Source: Syngnathus acus (taxonomy: Eukaryota; Chordata; Actinopteri; Syngnathiformes; Syngnathidae). Taken from it: a DNA stretch of 64,000 nucleotides. Shown here in pieces: positions 9,307 through 21,522 of the stretch. The DNA lies in the NCBI RefSeq assembly GCF_901709675.1, contig NC_051104.1, positions 7,200,501 through 7,264,500 on the forward strand, written 5' to 3'. Within the stretch, counting starts at the first letter, position 1. Each line of letters begins with the position of its first letter. The notes under the pieces were generated by a model that worked only from the letters and a program-made list of their open reading frames with translations, had not been told where the DNA came from and did not search any database. The translations under genes and the position numbers were made by a program.

Positions 9307-12300
9307 CTAAGCACGCACATGCACACACGTGCAAAATAATGAGGACAGCATGAGAATTCACACCTCTGCATGGCCACATTTTTGGATGCATTCTGGCTTT
9401 TCCAGGTGCGTAATCATTATTTTACATTTACCATGTCAGGATATAGGGTCACCTACGACAAACTGCTCATTGTTAACAAATCAAAATTGATGAAAAAGTT
9501 TGGAGGGTACCCAGACAGATTTATGACACTGTTCTGGGGATTATATTTACCTTTTCAGTTTCATACACATGAATGCATCATTGCACACACTCGCACGCAC
9601 GCATAAGTGCACTTACAATAGTTTAAATTGCTGATTTACCCCTAAATGTTGGTAACGTCCGTCTGTCTCTCTCCCTCCCACCTCACCCCTCTTCTCACTT
9701 TGCTCTCTCGCTCTCTCTCTCGCTCACGCACGCACACGTGCACACACACACACCATGTAATCCCCTTATAGCATATTCAAAGTGCTTACTCAGTCCCTCT
9801 TATCTTGACACATGGGATTGCCAGAATGCTGCCTACCTACCTGCTTGGCCGCCCGAATATCAGCCCCCTCAGTTTGCTTAGCTAAACATTCCTGTAACCA
9901 CTCCACATATGTGTAGTGCATTAATGTATTGCAAGATTAGCCAGAGGCTTCAAAGTGAAGGACACTCTAAAAATACTCAGTCTGGAATAGTCCAGTCTGA
10001 CTTTGCAGGTAACTGCGACTGCAACTTTACTGCATCATGCCCTGAGATTTGATTTTAGAACATTTTTTAGCTATAAGGACAAAACATTGCATATTGTTTT
10101 GAATACAGCATACATGTGTGGAAATGATGCTGTGTCAATCAAACTTGAGCTCTTATACAATGAGTAAGTGCATCACATTTTCAAGTCTCCCTTTGTATCG
10201 AAGGAAACATTTTCCTCACTTCAATGCAAGACTTCAAAAATAAGAACTAAAAAAAAAAAAAGAGAGCCTTTGTTCTCTTCGGCGTCCCTCCTATATCATG
10301 ATGACAGCAGCGAGGCAAAACTACCCAAATAGAATAAAGGTTTTAAAACAGATTTTCCCAAGTATCTTTAGAAATTCTCTTTTTTTAGTCGAACACAAAA
10401 GGACTACCTATTACGATTCAAGTCTTCTGTGCTTGACATTTAAAAGCAAAAGAAAAATTCACCCTCTCTTATCTGCCTCCCAGTTTTTAACAAGAGACTG
10501 TATTGTATGCTCACACAAGCGAGGCAAGGCCAACTTTAATCCAAAAACAGCTTTATCTTGTTAAGGACATTACAAAGAACTACAGTCAATTGGGGTGGCT
10601 AACACGATGACGTACAAACGATCCACTCCATCGCCACATAACCGATGACGTCTTATGTTTGCTGAGTGCAGACTGAGTCGTGCTGACGACTTTTGCTGGC
10701 AAATGTGTTCACTTTGGAACATATTTGAAAGTGCGTCCTTTCATTTTTTCTTGTGTTCGCTTAGAACTCCATATGTCATTAAACTAGTGATGTCACTACT
10801 TGCAAGGCCATTCCTAGCCAACAACAGCCTTGAAGGTTTTAAATTAAGTCACACAATGCAGAATGAATCTTTTCTTCAAACGATAATTACGTTACTAGCT
10901 CTGGCCACAAGATAAACACAAGACGAGAGGGCTGAAAATATCATTTTGACACCTTGGGGTTGATTCCTTTAGGGAGCGCGCTGTGACCTGACACCCACAG
11001 AGATGTTGCCAACACCCCTGGTTACCGTGGCAGTCTAGCTGGGAGCCTTGTTCTATCAGTTCTAAACACAGCAGGATCCCCACGGCGGCCATGTTGGATG
11101 CAAAGGTCTCCTTCTCGCTCTGTCTTCCTGCCAGCGGCACAGCCTAACACCTCCCCTCCAAACTGTCTTCTCCCCCAACCCTCTAACACACACACACACA
11201 CACACTCCACCATCATTACCCCCTCCCTCTTTTTTGATGCGTCTCCAGGGTGCCAAATCATGGAGCATATGCAAGCAGAAGATACAGATGCACATTCATG
11301 TGTGTGCGATCAGACGTTAAAGGGACAAAGAAGGATTAGTGGAAGAGTAAAAAGGTGGAGGAGAGGTGAATAGACATTATAGCCCTCACAAACGCATACG
11401 CACAAACCTGACGAACATTTCAATGTCACCGTCCAAGGTCAAATCCTCATCCCTGCATTAACAGTGGTTTAATACCTAATTCTTCTCTCACACTCTGTTT
11501 ATCATCCCTCTCTTTGCTGTCACCACATACACATACATGCATGCATGAACACACACATCCCTTGGATCCCTTGCTGGGCCCTTGAAGAATCCTTAAGCCG
11601 GGAGGAAGGAAAAGTACTTTTCTGCCTCATCAGCCTGCTAAGCCTGATGCGGAGAAAGCGCAGCTAAAGGCTCCTTGACGACGGATGCTAACAGTTGATG
11701 CGCTCTTTGCAAAGCATGAAGGCCACGGGCTCAAGTGAAAGTAATCATGCTTTAAGTATGTGAGCGGTCAGCACAACTTCGAAGACTGACTGCTAAATGT
11801 TCAATGATTATTAATGAATGTATTGGAAAGTTTCATCAATTTAAAGTCGTACAAAAGTCATCAAAAAATATAATAATGACGTTGTAGCAAATGTAACCCA
11901 GTGGTGGGGTACAATGAAATAAATCAGAAGAAACTCATGTTCTGTTAAATAGATCAAATTATGAACCCATATTTTAACTTTCAAAAAAGCAGATCAAACC
12001 ATTCAAGAAACACTAAAAAAAAACTCCAAACATTAGCACCAAAAAGAACTTAGAAGGAAATAGTCAATGAATGCGTATGACATCTTTGATAACTGTGAGA
12101 AATAGAACAGATTTGTACCCTGTATTTTTAGTACTTTAACAGTTCAAAGAAGACTTTTGTAAATGAACGTGAACTCTGCAAGGAAGGTCCCAGTGATCTT
12201 TGCAAGCAGTCTAGGATGGTACAAGGTTACATTTAGTTCAAATTAAATATTAAATCTTAACTTGAATGACTTCACAGGAAGAAGAATTTCACTGCAAATA

Positions 12301-12372
12301 TCTTTGCTGCAATTATGGTACGATGTTGACAGCAAACACACATTTGACCATGTTTGCTTGTTGTTTACTCAC
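9307..12372 (-). other. ctnnd2: ctnnd2 intron e11-e12
   Basis: This is a 3.1-kb phase-1 intron. It contains CT/CG/CA dinucleotide-rich DNA at about 9690-9755 and a CA microsatellite at 11186-11205. No exon, RNA gene or clear transposon was recognised. Confidence 0.8.
11186..11205. repeat. (AC)n microsatellite
   Basis: This is an uninterrupted run of ten AC dinucleotides inside the e11-e12 intron. Confidence 0.9.
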
Positions 12373-12499
12373 CGGAACGGTTGTTTGGAGACGTCCTGAT
12401 GGGGGATACAGAGGGAGTTCGAGAGGAAGAGTAGGGTCTCTGTCGGTCTCGCTCGATTGTGGAGGCAGAGCCCACAAAGTGATACTGGGAGTAACCATC
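12373..12499 (-). CDS. ctnnd2: ctnnd2 coding exon e11
   Basis: This 127-bp exon has a CCAG acceptor and a strong GTGAGT donor. It encodes [20 protein letters not shown] followed by [15 protein letters not shown] and SPNNRS, closely matching the start of the delta-catenin C-terminal tail after the armadillo domain. It is rich in Ser/Arg and contains several proline-directed serine/threonine positions (TPS, SPI, SPN), plausible kinase sites by motif only. It joins e10 in phase 0 and e12 in phase 1. Confidence 0.95.
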
Positions 12500-13492
12500 C
12501 TGGAGTCAAAATGCACAAGAGGAGACAATTAGCATGACATTTTTTTTGTTTATGTTCACCTATCTGTGTAGAAATTCAAACATTTTGAGATATAAGTTAT
12601 TCCAATTGAAAATCAACCGGTTGTAAGATATTTGGCTGATAAGCTTTTTGCAATTTTTTTTCGACAGTTTTTGTACGATTCTTTAGTAAAATCCAGTTCG
12701 ATGGAAACATTAGGAAGCAAAACAAAAAGGTGGTTAGTTAGATGCAATAGATAGTTGAATCCATCCCAGGATGTAAAATAAATTCTTATTGATAAAAAGG
12801 TTTTAGCTTAAACCAAAGTCATCATAAATCTATGATGAACAGTTTGTTAAAAAAGCAACAGCTTCATTTAAACAATTGTCCTTTGTAGTTGTTATCTTCT
12901 GCTGTCCCTTCCAAAATGTACTTTCAGTGACAAAAATGGACATAACCACATCAATCACCTCTTTCATTATCAACAATTATTCTGAAGAGGAAAAAGAAAA
13001 CCGCCCACAGCACAACTGGCCAACACAATTGAAGACATTTGCATCAAGCCTGAGCATCATCTTATTACTTTTTTGGCAGGGACATTTTAACACAACAAGT
13101 TGGCATGAATAATTACTGCAGAGCCAATGGCTTTTCTCTATGCGTGTGTATTGGGTTAGCGGTGATTGGAGCAAAGCACTTTTCAAAAATGGATTATGAT
13201 AGTCTGCAACAATCACAGAGCTGGAACCCAATTCAATTTAGCATTAAGATAATTGGCTACCTCTGAATACAAACCACAAGTAGATGATGAAAAAAAAATT
13301 AAGAGATGTGCTCCATCATTGCTTTGCTGTCTGGGGGGCATGAGCTTAGCATACATTGGGGTCGGGAGGTGCTGGGCTGAAGCATTTAAGTGGAAGTACA
13401 GGCGAGGAGGAGAAATTAGATGAGGCGGAAAGGGGAGGACAAAAGATGACAGCAAGTAATGAGAGCAGAGAGGAATGAGGCAAGTAAGTGGA

Positions 13493-13652
13493 GGGCGATG
13501 TGGCTCAGTGCTAGAATGGTTGGGGGTTCAAACTCCAGCCATTGTGACCGTGTCCTTGAGCATGCCATCAGGAGCAACACTGAAACTTGCTCATCAGTAT
13601 GACGTAGCAAAGGTAGAAAAAGCGTTACACAAGTGACAGCCCATTTAATGGC
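13493..13652 (+). mobile_element. tRNA-derived SINE
   Basis: The copy carries a recognisable pol III promoter: box A-like TGGCTCAGTGCTAGAATGG (13501-13519) and box B-like GGTTCAAACTC (13525-13535), with spacing shorter than in a true tRNA. Downstream lies 'tgaccgtgtccttgag' and then 'aaggtagaaaaagcgttacacaagtgacagcccattta', both typical of teleost SINE bodies and tails. No cloverleaf can be drawn, so it is not a functional tRNA gene. The exact family was not determined. Confidence 0.7.
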
Positions 13653-14150
13653 AAGACAGTCATGAACGAGGCAAGCAGAAAGCCATCCAGAGCAAGTAGG
13701 CTGTGTCCTCCCTTGACTTTCCCGCCGCAGCAATGAAGACAAATAGAAGGTGGATCCTCAGACACCCAGTGTATCAAAAGGTGGATCCATTCCAGCCATC
13801 TATACTCTTATCATGTATCTATCAGCTCACTCTTTCTCCCAGCCAGCACACATCTCATTATAAGCCATGTAACCGCCTGATGGTACATGCGGCGAGCACG
13901 CAATTGGACGCTGTCAAAGTGTCATGTTACTCAAATGAACACAGTCACTGAGTATTGAATAATGAATGCATTTGGCGGTGAGCGATGGGAGCAATCTGCC
14001 GCTAGTGGATGCGGATCGTTCATCGGGACCTCCGATTGAGCCGTGAGGGTCTTTCAGGGCCACACCAGGAATAGTTAAACATTCAGGTGATTTCATTCAC
14101 AAGATTGATTCTAGAGGAGAATACGTATGGGTTGCAGATTAGGTGAAATC

Positions 14151-14200
14151 GTTATTAGCATGTTTGCCTCACAGTCAGGAGTTTTGGGATATTTGTTGGC
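14151..14200 (+). repeat. Degenerate SINE-like fragment
   Basis: The segment 'gttattagcatgtttgcctcacagtcaggagttttggg' resembles the 'gtggttagcacgtttgcctcacagtcaggaggt' head of common fish SINE/tRNA-like repeats. It is short and diverged. Confidence 0.4.
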
Positions 14201-16472
14201 TGACCTGCTCCCTATTCAGGGGTCAGAAGTCAATAGGGGTCAACTTTAAGTTAAGGTTAAAAAAATAAGTCTACATGGGTCCGCTTCTTGCAAATGTCAG
14301 GAAGGGAAAAAAAAAAAAGTGACTGAACCATTCTGCATATTGTGGCTGCAGAATTAGTTTAAGGTCATGCAGCTGCAAGGCAAAACGGGATTGTAGCACT
14401 AACAACTGAAATGGAAGTTTGTGTGTTCAGTGCTTCTCTCGCAACCTTAATCTTTAAATTTTCCGATTTTCACGGCGTCAGCTGCTCGACCTGACCTTTG
14501 CATGCTTTATTTTCCTTGACTGAAATACCGTCGCTAGCTTCCAAATGAGTAATCGCAGCACCTTTTGATTTTTTATTGCATTCCTGCTGTTTCTTTTCTC
14601 ATATAAAAGAGGACAGCGAGTTCATTTTCAAGTTGCTCGTCTAATCATTACCCTGGATGAAAAATAAAAAAAGTTGAAAATAGGTTTTGAGCCAAAGTTC
14701 TTCCACCGTAGTAAACAACTGTGATGTAGCGACGGTGCTTGTCTCATTGCCGCAACGATGTGAAAAAGAATATCTCGGCACGCTATGACATTTTCTTTTC
14801 AAATGGACTCGCTCCATTTACAGGTATACACAGAGCGTCATACACAGTGTGACCTCACACATACACACCTTCCAGACCTTGTCATATCACACTGACAATT
14901 ACGCAAGCCCGGACCATACTGAGAATCTGCCACACTTGTTCGACAGACCATCTCTCACATCCTGAATCACAACTGGCACAAATGACCAAAAAGTACTTAA
15001 GTGTGTGCGGTCTGATTAAGTCCTGCCGGTCCAATCAAGAAAACGTTGTCACTTTGTTTTTGCTCATCAGTCTGTGACCGAACAATACTGGACATTTGTT
15101 GTTGACGCGGATGGTGGACTGGCGGCGTCCCTGCGAGCAAGTGAAGCACGAACGCAAACACAAAATGAGGACAGAAGTCATAGAAACCAAATGAATTTGG
15201 GTTCAAGCGGCGTTTGAAAACACACTGGAGACTTTTTAAACATGATTTATCTTTAAGGCAAGCACCAGTGTTGCGATTGAGGCTTTGGTTTATTAATGAC
15301 TACGGCACCACTGATCTGTCAAGTCATCTCAGATGCTCTCTTCATGCAGTTGCTGCTTATTTATGGGTAGTCAGCCAACTAACATCCACTGCCTCTACTG
15401 CAATTCCCTTTTCTGTTCGATGGAATTGCAACAGGAAGTACTAAACTCTACTGAGACTGTCAAACACAAGAGAGAAAAACAAACAGAAGGACAAACAGAC
15501 ACAAACTGCATATTCAGAGAGAATTTGGGTACGCAAGTCTCAAAACACTCAGGATTTTGGGCTGCCCCAAAAATCCATAACCTCATATGTGCATGCAAGG
15601 GAAGGATGTAGAGTTCTGGACCCTGATGATAAAGCCCATGAGTGGATTTCAGCAAAGTACAACTGTTTACCAGGCTCAATTTCCATCAGCTCTTAAAAGC
15701 AATTTTGTGAGCAGCAGTTAGACAATCTAAACTCTGTGAACTTAATCAAGATGCAAGGACAAGGTATTTGTCATTTAAAAAGAACACAATAATTAGTATG
15801 TTGTTGTTGTTGTTGGCACTTGAGTGGAAAATGCAACTTCCATAAACAAGCTCACAAAAAAAGTCCTCCACTAAAATCATCCTAGTTGTGTGATGCACAA
15901 ACAAGATTCTCGATGAATGGCAAGCAAGTTTACTGGTAGCCAACTGTGTTACTAGCCTTCAGTCTCAATGGGTGATAAGAAGCAGCCTGGTGTGCCAAAA
16001 AAGAGCCCAACAATAATAGGCTGCAAATAACACACACTGTAAAACACATTATTGATTTTTGGCTGCATGGTACTAACAGTTCCAAGTAGAGAAGCCATCG
16101 ATCTTTAGTTTGGAGCTTTGACTGACCTCAAAGATAGCAAACTGCGCACACACGTAGTAACTGCGCTGTGGTCATTCTTGTTTGCACAAAAGTTGCTGAC
16201 ATCACGCAACTACACGTTCATTGCTAAGGAGACATTTTTTCACAAATAGCCCTCTTCCAGCTGATATTTAGAGGTAGTTAAGACTCACCCCTCACTTCAC
16301 CTTCTCAATTAGCTTGTATGTCACTCCTCCAAGACATAACATGGACGCACTTAACACAATGGAGCAAGTACATCAGTGTTCACTGGAGCGTTAACTCCTC
16401 CACTAACGTAAATACATGTTTGTTCATTTGCACGCGGCAAGACTTGACACACTTGAGTTGAGCCGGGAGGTT

Positions 16473-16574
16473 CGGGTGCTGCTGTTTTGGTTAGCAACAG
16501 AGTTAAACCTGTTCTAACAGCTGTCAGTTAGGTGCTGCTGTTTGGGTTAGCGAGTTCAACCTGTTTTAACTGTT
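16473..16574. repeat. Imperfect tandem duplication (~50 bp units)
   Basis: Two diverged copies of 'ggtgctgctgtttNggttagc...gagttNaacctgttNtaac' lie next to each other about 100 bp downstream, in transcript sense, of exon e10. Confidence 0.6.
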
Positions 16575-16671
16575 GATGTCTCTGTTTAAGCTTCTATAAA
16601 TGGAAGTAGCATCAATATGAAGTTGAGAATGAATACAGCATTCGGTATACATCATGACAGCAGTGCGTTAC

Positions 16672-16756
16672 CTTCTTGTAGAGGGAGCGCAAGTCTCTGT
16701 ACTGCCACATGCTGCTGAGCACCTGAGAGGCCGCCTTAACCACCTTGGCCGAGTGT
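16672..16756 (-). CDS. ctnnd2: ctnnd2 coding exon e10 (last arm repeat)
   Basis: This 85-bp exon has a CCCCTCAG acceptor and an AAG/GTAACG donor. It completes a Lys codon split with e9 and reads [20 protein letters not shown] then DLRSLYKK, the ninth and last armadillo helix set of the p120/delta-catenin family. The ending YKK followed by DGYSQYHF in e11 is the family's standard arm-to-tail junction. Confidence 0.96.
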
Positions 16757-17877
16757 CTGAGGGGAGATAGTTCATTGTTACATCTCCACCGCCCCATTAC
16801 TTCTGATAACATCCCAAACTGTTATTCCGTTTGCCGTCAATATCACCTTGGAAAGATATGTGGAGGCTGTCGGCTCTTTAAGAGGAAGAGGGCCATTGCT
16901 CTTTTCAGCAGCGACTGATTCCCCTAACGCAGTTTCCAAAGGAGTTAAGAAGACCCCACCTTTTCCCTCCCTCCCTACCTGCCTGCCGTTTCTTGCGGCC
17001 ATTGCTTGGTCACTTTGTCTACAAAATGACTCCAGAAGGTTTCCGCTCATAAGCAATGTCCCTCTAGAGAGGATGCTTGCAAAATGAACTGTACTCTCCT
17101 GGTAACAAACATCAACCTTTGCTTCATTTCCACTTGTTAAAGACAATAAAAGCGCTTGACCGCCTACTGTATAGTTTGGTTTTCTGGTTGGACTCATCTG
17201 ATTGGTTTGGGTTTGCATTCCATGTGACATTGACTTTGTGTCTCAAGAAGATGTGAGGATTCATTGCAACTACTGCACTTTTTTGGACAATGGTCTCTGG
17301 AGCTCTTTCGTGGGTAAAAAAAAATCCCTTTCTTGGTGAGGCAAGAAAAGTGAGGCAAGAGGTTGCTGATGAACATTTCTTTTTTCTCCGTTCACCTATC
17401 TTGAGCTATTAGAAGCGGACTAAACTCACAGAGAAATTTGCACTTTCTTCCAGCCATGGCCTCATTGCTCACTGTAATGATGCCCTTGAGCAAAGTTCTG
17501 TGTATAGTCTGTCCTTCTCTCTCAATGTCTTTTTCTCTCTCCATTGTGTGATGTCACTTCTGGCAACCTCTGACTTGCTGGTTGTCATCTCCTGAGCTAG
17601 ATTATTCATCTGGATAAACACATTCATTTTTGCACTACACTGTTTTGCACAACACCATTCCTAAAATCTCAAATTTGAGTTATAATTCCACATGTATCTG
17701 TGGCAAAAATGATTTTGCTGTATGAAGCAAAATCTTGAACTAATAAATGGCTAATCTGGTCTAATCATTCAGATTTCTATTCTCTCTGTCCTAAAAATAT
17801 GCTCCCATTGGTCTCAAGCGTTTCCAAAAATACAAAACACCAAAGTGACCTTCATGTGTCAACTTGGTAACACTCAC
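16757..17877 (-). other. ctnnd2: ctnnd2 intron e9-e10
   Basis: This 1.1-kb phase-2 intron shows no additional coding or repeat feature that could be supported. Confidence 0.8.
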
Positions 17878-18121
17878 TTGTCGCCTTTACTGCGGGCGAT
17901 GCCGATCAGTTTCTCAATCCCACCAGCGTCCCGGAGGGCTTTGGCATTCTCCATATTTTTGGTGATGACTTCATGTAGTGCGCAGCAGATAGCAGTGACC
18001 GTATCATCCGACATGGCCTTGCTGGGTGGACCTGTAGTACTCGAGGTCCCGCTGCTGGTCGCGTTGTTGTTGCTGCTGCTGCCTGGTAGTCGATGAATCA
18101 AATCTCGCATGGCATATTTAC
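17878..18121 (-). CDS. ctnnd2: ctnnd2 coding exon e9 (arm repeat 8)
   Basis: This 244-bp exon has a TACCAG acceptor and a GTGAGT donor. It starts by completing Gly and reads [13 protein letters not shown], then a low-complexity Ser/Asn/Thr-rich stretch ([17 protein letters not shown]), then [20 protein letters not shown] and [17 protein letters not shown], an armadillo repeat with a surface loop. The loop is longer than the corresponding mammalian loop by recall. In the DNA it includes GCT/GTT trinucleotide runs around 18055-18085, the likely source of the expansion. Confidence 0.95.
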
Positions 18122-19425
18122 CTGGTAAAGGAAAATATATTTCATTAATTCATTTTTTTTTTGAATGACAAAATTATAGGTCTCTTTTTTTTACATATAC
18201 ACATAAGAAGAAACCACCACTGAAAAACAAAATCAATGGTGACCTGATAAATGAAAATATATTTAATGAGAAAAAATATTCAATTAAAAATGTATTCAGT
18301 CTGGTATTTTCCTCATGTAGCCACGATTTGATAAAAATAAATAATAAAAAGTGCGGATCACAGGGAATGTGTGAGTATTTAACCTCCTTCCTGCAAACTT
18401 TGAAAGAAATCAGAAGTACAGCAAACACTTATGACTTAACGACGCTGTACGCTCACGCACTCCGACTCGGCAATAATTCAATGGACTTAAATCAGGAAGT
18501 GCTGTGAAGGAAATTTAACAAGTTAACAGATCCGTTGAGTGTTTAAGTAATAAAGCAAACGTCTTGCGCAGCGAGTGAGTGCTTGGATAACTCCATAAAG
18601 CTTTGGCCTGAGAGGGCTCACTGTAAATCCTCTCACACGGCCGGGCGCATTAATGCTCACGCTTAGAATGCAATAAAAGGGGCCGCCTTGCGATATTTCA
18701 CTGAATAGGCTGGCATATGAAGAGACAGAGAAGGAAATGACATTCAAAGGATTAGCTCTTGGACTAATTAAGGAGTTGCGGGAGATTCAGTCAGATAGGA
18801 AAAGCCATAACACCAATGCGGAAGAACTTGTGAAGACATGGAAGTGACATGACAAGCAGATTCGAGACCATATCATGTCAGGTCAACCATTTGTGTACAT
18901 TTATTTGGAAAGGTCACATGCTCACAGTACTGTCTCGGGTTGAGGTGAGAGTTGAATATGTTCAACATCGTCATTAAAATAAGGTAGAAATGTTCCTTGG
19001 CGAGCATTTTGAGCAAAGGTTGACCAAGTAAGTGGAAATTGAATTCAACTGAGGGTTGCTGGAACAAATCAGTCCTTCCTGGAACTTGTGTTTCTGACAC
19101 AAAGTGCATAAACATTGAAACATTGTTTTACACAGAGTCACAATGTACTTTAAAATATGTCCCTCTGTGAAGAAGCATTCAGGCTAAAAACAGGAAGTTC
19201 CATCCTCTAGTGGACACTTAAAATCTCTCTCTGGATGCAATGAAATCTAACAACAAAGCACTCACATCCCGGAGAGCCCCAAAACAATTATAAAATGGAA
19301 TATTTGTGGAGCCATTTATACAATAGAACCATTGGGCCTCCACTCACAAGAATTTATTAGAATTTCACCAAAATAGCACTATCTGTGCTACTCCAAAGAG
19401 CTTGTAGATTTTAATTATTACTTTT

Positions 19426-19467
19426 AATAATAATAATAACAATAATAACAATAATAATAATAATAAA
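19426..19467. repeat. (AAT)n/(AAC) microsatellite
   Basis: This is a run of AAT trinucleotides with two AAC interruptions. Confidence 0.9.
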
Positions 19468-21492
19468 TACATGAACAGTGAAGCCTTTGAATTTGACTGA
19501 GCCCAAAGATGTACAATTTGTAATTGGGGCAAAACATCCAGAAAAAAAATATGCATCTCAAGTCACTTGAATCTTCAGAGCGTGAAGTTATGCAAGACAT
19601 CACATAAGATCTTAATTATTAATTGGGGTGCGTTTGAATTTATTTGACTTTTTTGACACTTGAATGAGTATTCAACATGAAAAAGATTATATTCAACAGC
19701 ACATGTTGGCTCAATAAAATCAAATTCCCAAGACCTCAGTGAGAATGGAGAATAATCAGGATGTTCCGATGGCACTATTAACCTTCAAACATACAATTAT
19801 ACAACACTGATGGAGATCTGGTGTGTGTGCGTATAAATGTGACACACACAAGTACACAAACTATCTATGAGAATGAGTAGTGGGTTAATTGACCCAGCGT
19901 TATCTCTGCCTGACAGGATAAGCAGAGGTTAAACGCTTGTTGTCTTTTAGCCCACAAAATGATGTGACCAACTTGAATCACACTGACTGATTCACTTACT
20001 CACAACGGCTTTCATTTGATGAATTTGGACGCGGCTGGCTGAATAATTCATCCACGGCATGACTAACTTAGTGACCAGCTAATTTAGCGAGTGCCGCGCC
20101 AGATAATTGACTGTGCCAGTGACTGACAATTTATTGACTGAAGTACTGATTAAGTGAACGACTCCTTTATCAAGCTCATAGAAGGAAGGGCAAATATTGT
20201 CCTCAGTCAATGCAAAGTTAACCAAATATAAAAGCTTCATCTTTTGCTGGCCTTATTCCTATTTATTTATTGACAACATTTTGTCACACATGCAAATGAC
20301 AAGTTGGGACCATCAAAACTGTTTCACTGGTGACCTCAATGTGCTGATACGGCAATAATACAAAGCGAGCAAATGAAGATATATTTTTCCCTGAGTGAGT
20401 AGCAGCTTTTATGGAAGTAATGTCTTCTTCCATTTCCTTCCGTTGATTGTGAGATGCTTGTTTGATGTTGGACATGTTGCTTCTTGCATCAATGTTTATT
20501 ACATGATCCCTGATATAGCCTCAATCATCTGGGACACAGAGGTGCTAATTTATTCCTGTGTTATGCTGCTCCATTCGGGAATGCTGCGCTTCATCACTGC
20601 CATCATGGCTGATTTGATTTAAAGAAATCCATTTACCCGCAACAATGGAGTGATTTGATTGTTTACTGAGGGGAAAAAAGGAGAATGTGATGAAAGTAAA
20701 ATTGGAGGTAATTGTCTCAGACAGATGTTATGTGAGATGAAGCATATGGATTGATGTAAGTGTTCTATTTAATGAGAGTAAAATATATTCATTAAACAAT
20801 TATCACTATTTGTTCATCTAGAATAGCAGGCCTACTTATGGATTTTTAAGAAATGAAAATCTATCATAAGTCTTGATGATCTTATGATCGAATTGAGACT
20901 TTGCATGTGACTATATGTCAGTTTGACAAGAGGGGGCGCCGGAATAAAAGTAACAAGCAAAAAATGCAAATATGATGATAAATGTGGAATCGAACTGTGA
21001 GGCGAAATTGATTCAAATGGATTAAAAATCAAGGACTAGTGATAAAAGGTCCAAATATGAATAAAAAACCTCCAATGCAAACACAAAAGTATGTTATGCT
21101 CTTTTGACTAGCCTTCAAAAGTTGTTTTCTCACTAAAAAATAAGAACTATTCTGGACCTGTTAGATAAATGATCACCGTGTGACGCTCACCCTCCCTGTG
21201 CCTGAACGTTTCAGCCTTTAGTCTTTTCATTTCATTAACATCTGCCTATCACAACTCCTGACTTCAACCACTCACACTTGCGTTCAAGCACTTAGCAAAA
21301 TCCCAGCGGCACACTGCTGCCGTTTCCACGGTAACGTGTCGGGCGACGGCATCATCAGGGCGAGACACAAAGGCCCAGAGAGAAAGAGAGAGCGTGATGT
21401 TATGAGCTCATGTCTGAAACTGTATTAGTTAGAGAGATGTGGGCGTCAAATTAAGACGCTACGGTTGGAGAAAGAATATTACTGGGTGGGGA

Positions 21493-21522
21493 AGGGAGGG
21501 AGGGAGGGAGGGAGGGGAGGGG
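21493..21522. repeat. (GGGA)n tetranucleotide repeat
   Basis: This is a run of GGGA units on the + strand in the e8-e9 intron, with G-quadruplex potential on the + (antisense) strand. Confidence 0.88.

Larger units (their letters stand above)
12500..16671 (-). other. ctnnd2: ctnnd2 intron e10-e11
   Basis: This 4.2-kb phase-0 intron carries a tRNA-derived SINE (13493-13652), a more degenerate SINE-like fragment near 14151-14200, and an imperfect tandem duplication near 16473-16574. The rest shows no recognisable feature. Confidence 0.8.

Noticed and set aside
13501-13540. A tRNA gene
   Set aside because: Box A- and box B-like motifs are too close together and no cloverleaf arms pair. The downstream body is SINE-like.
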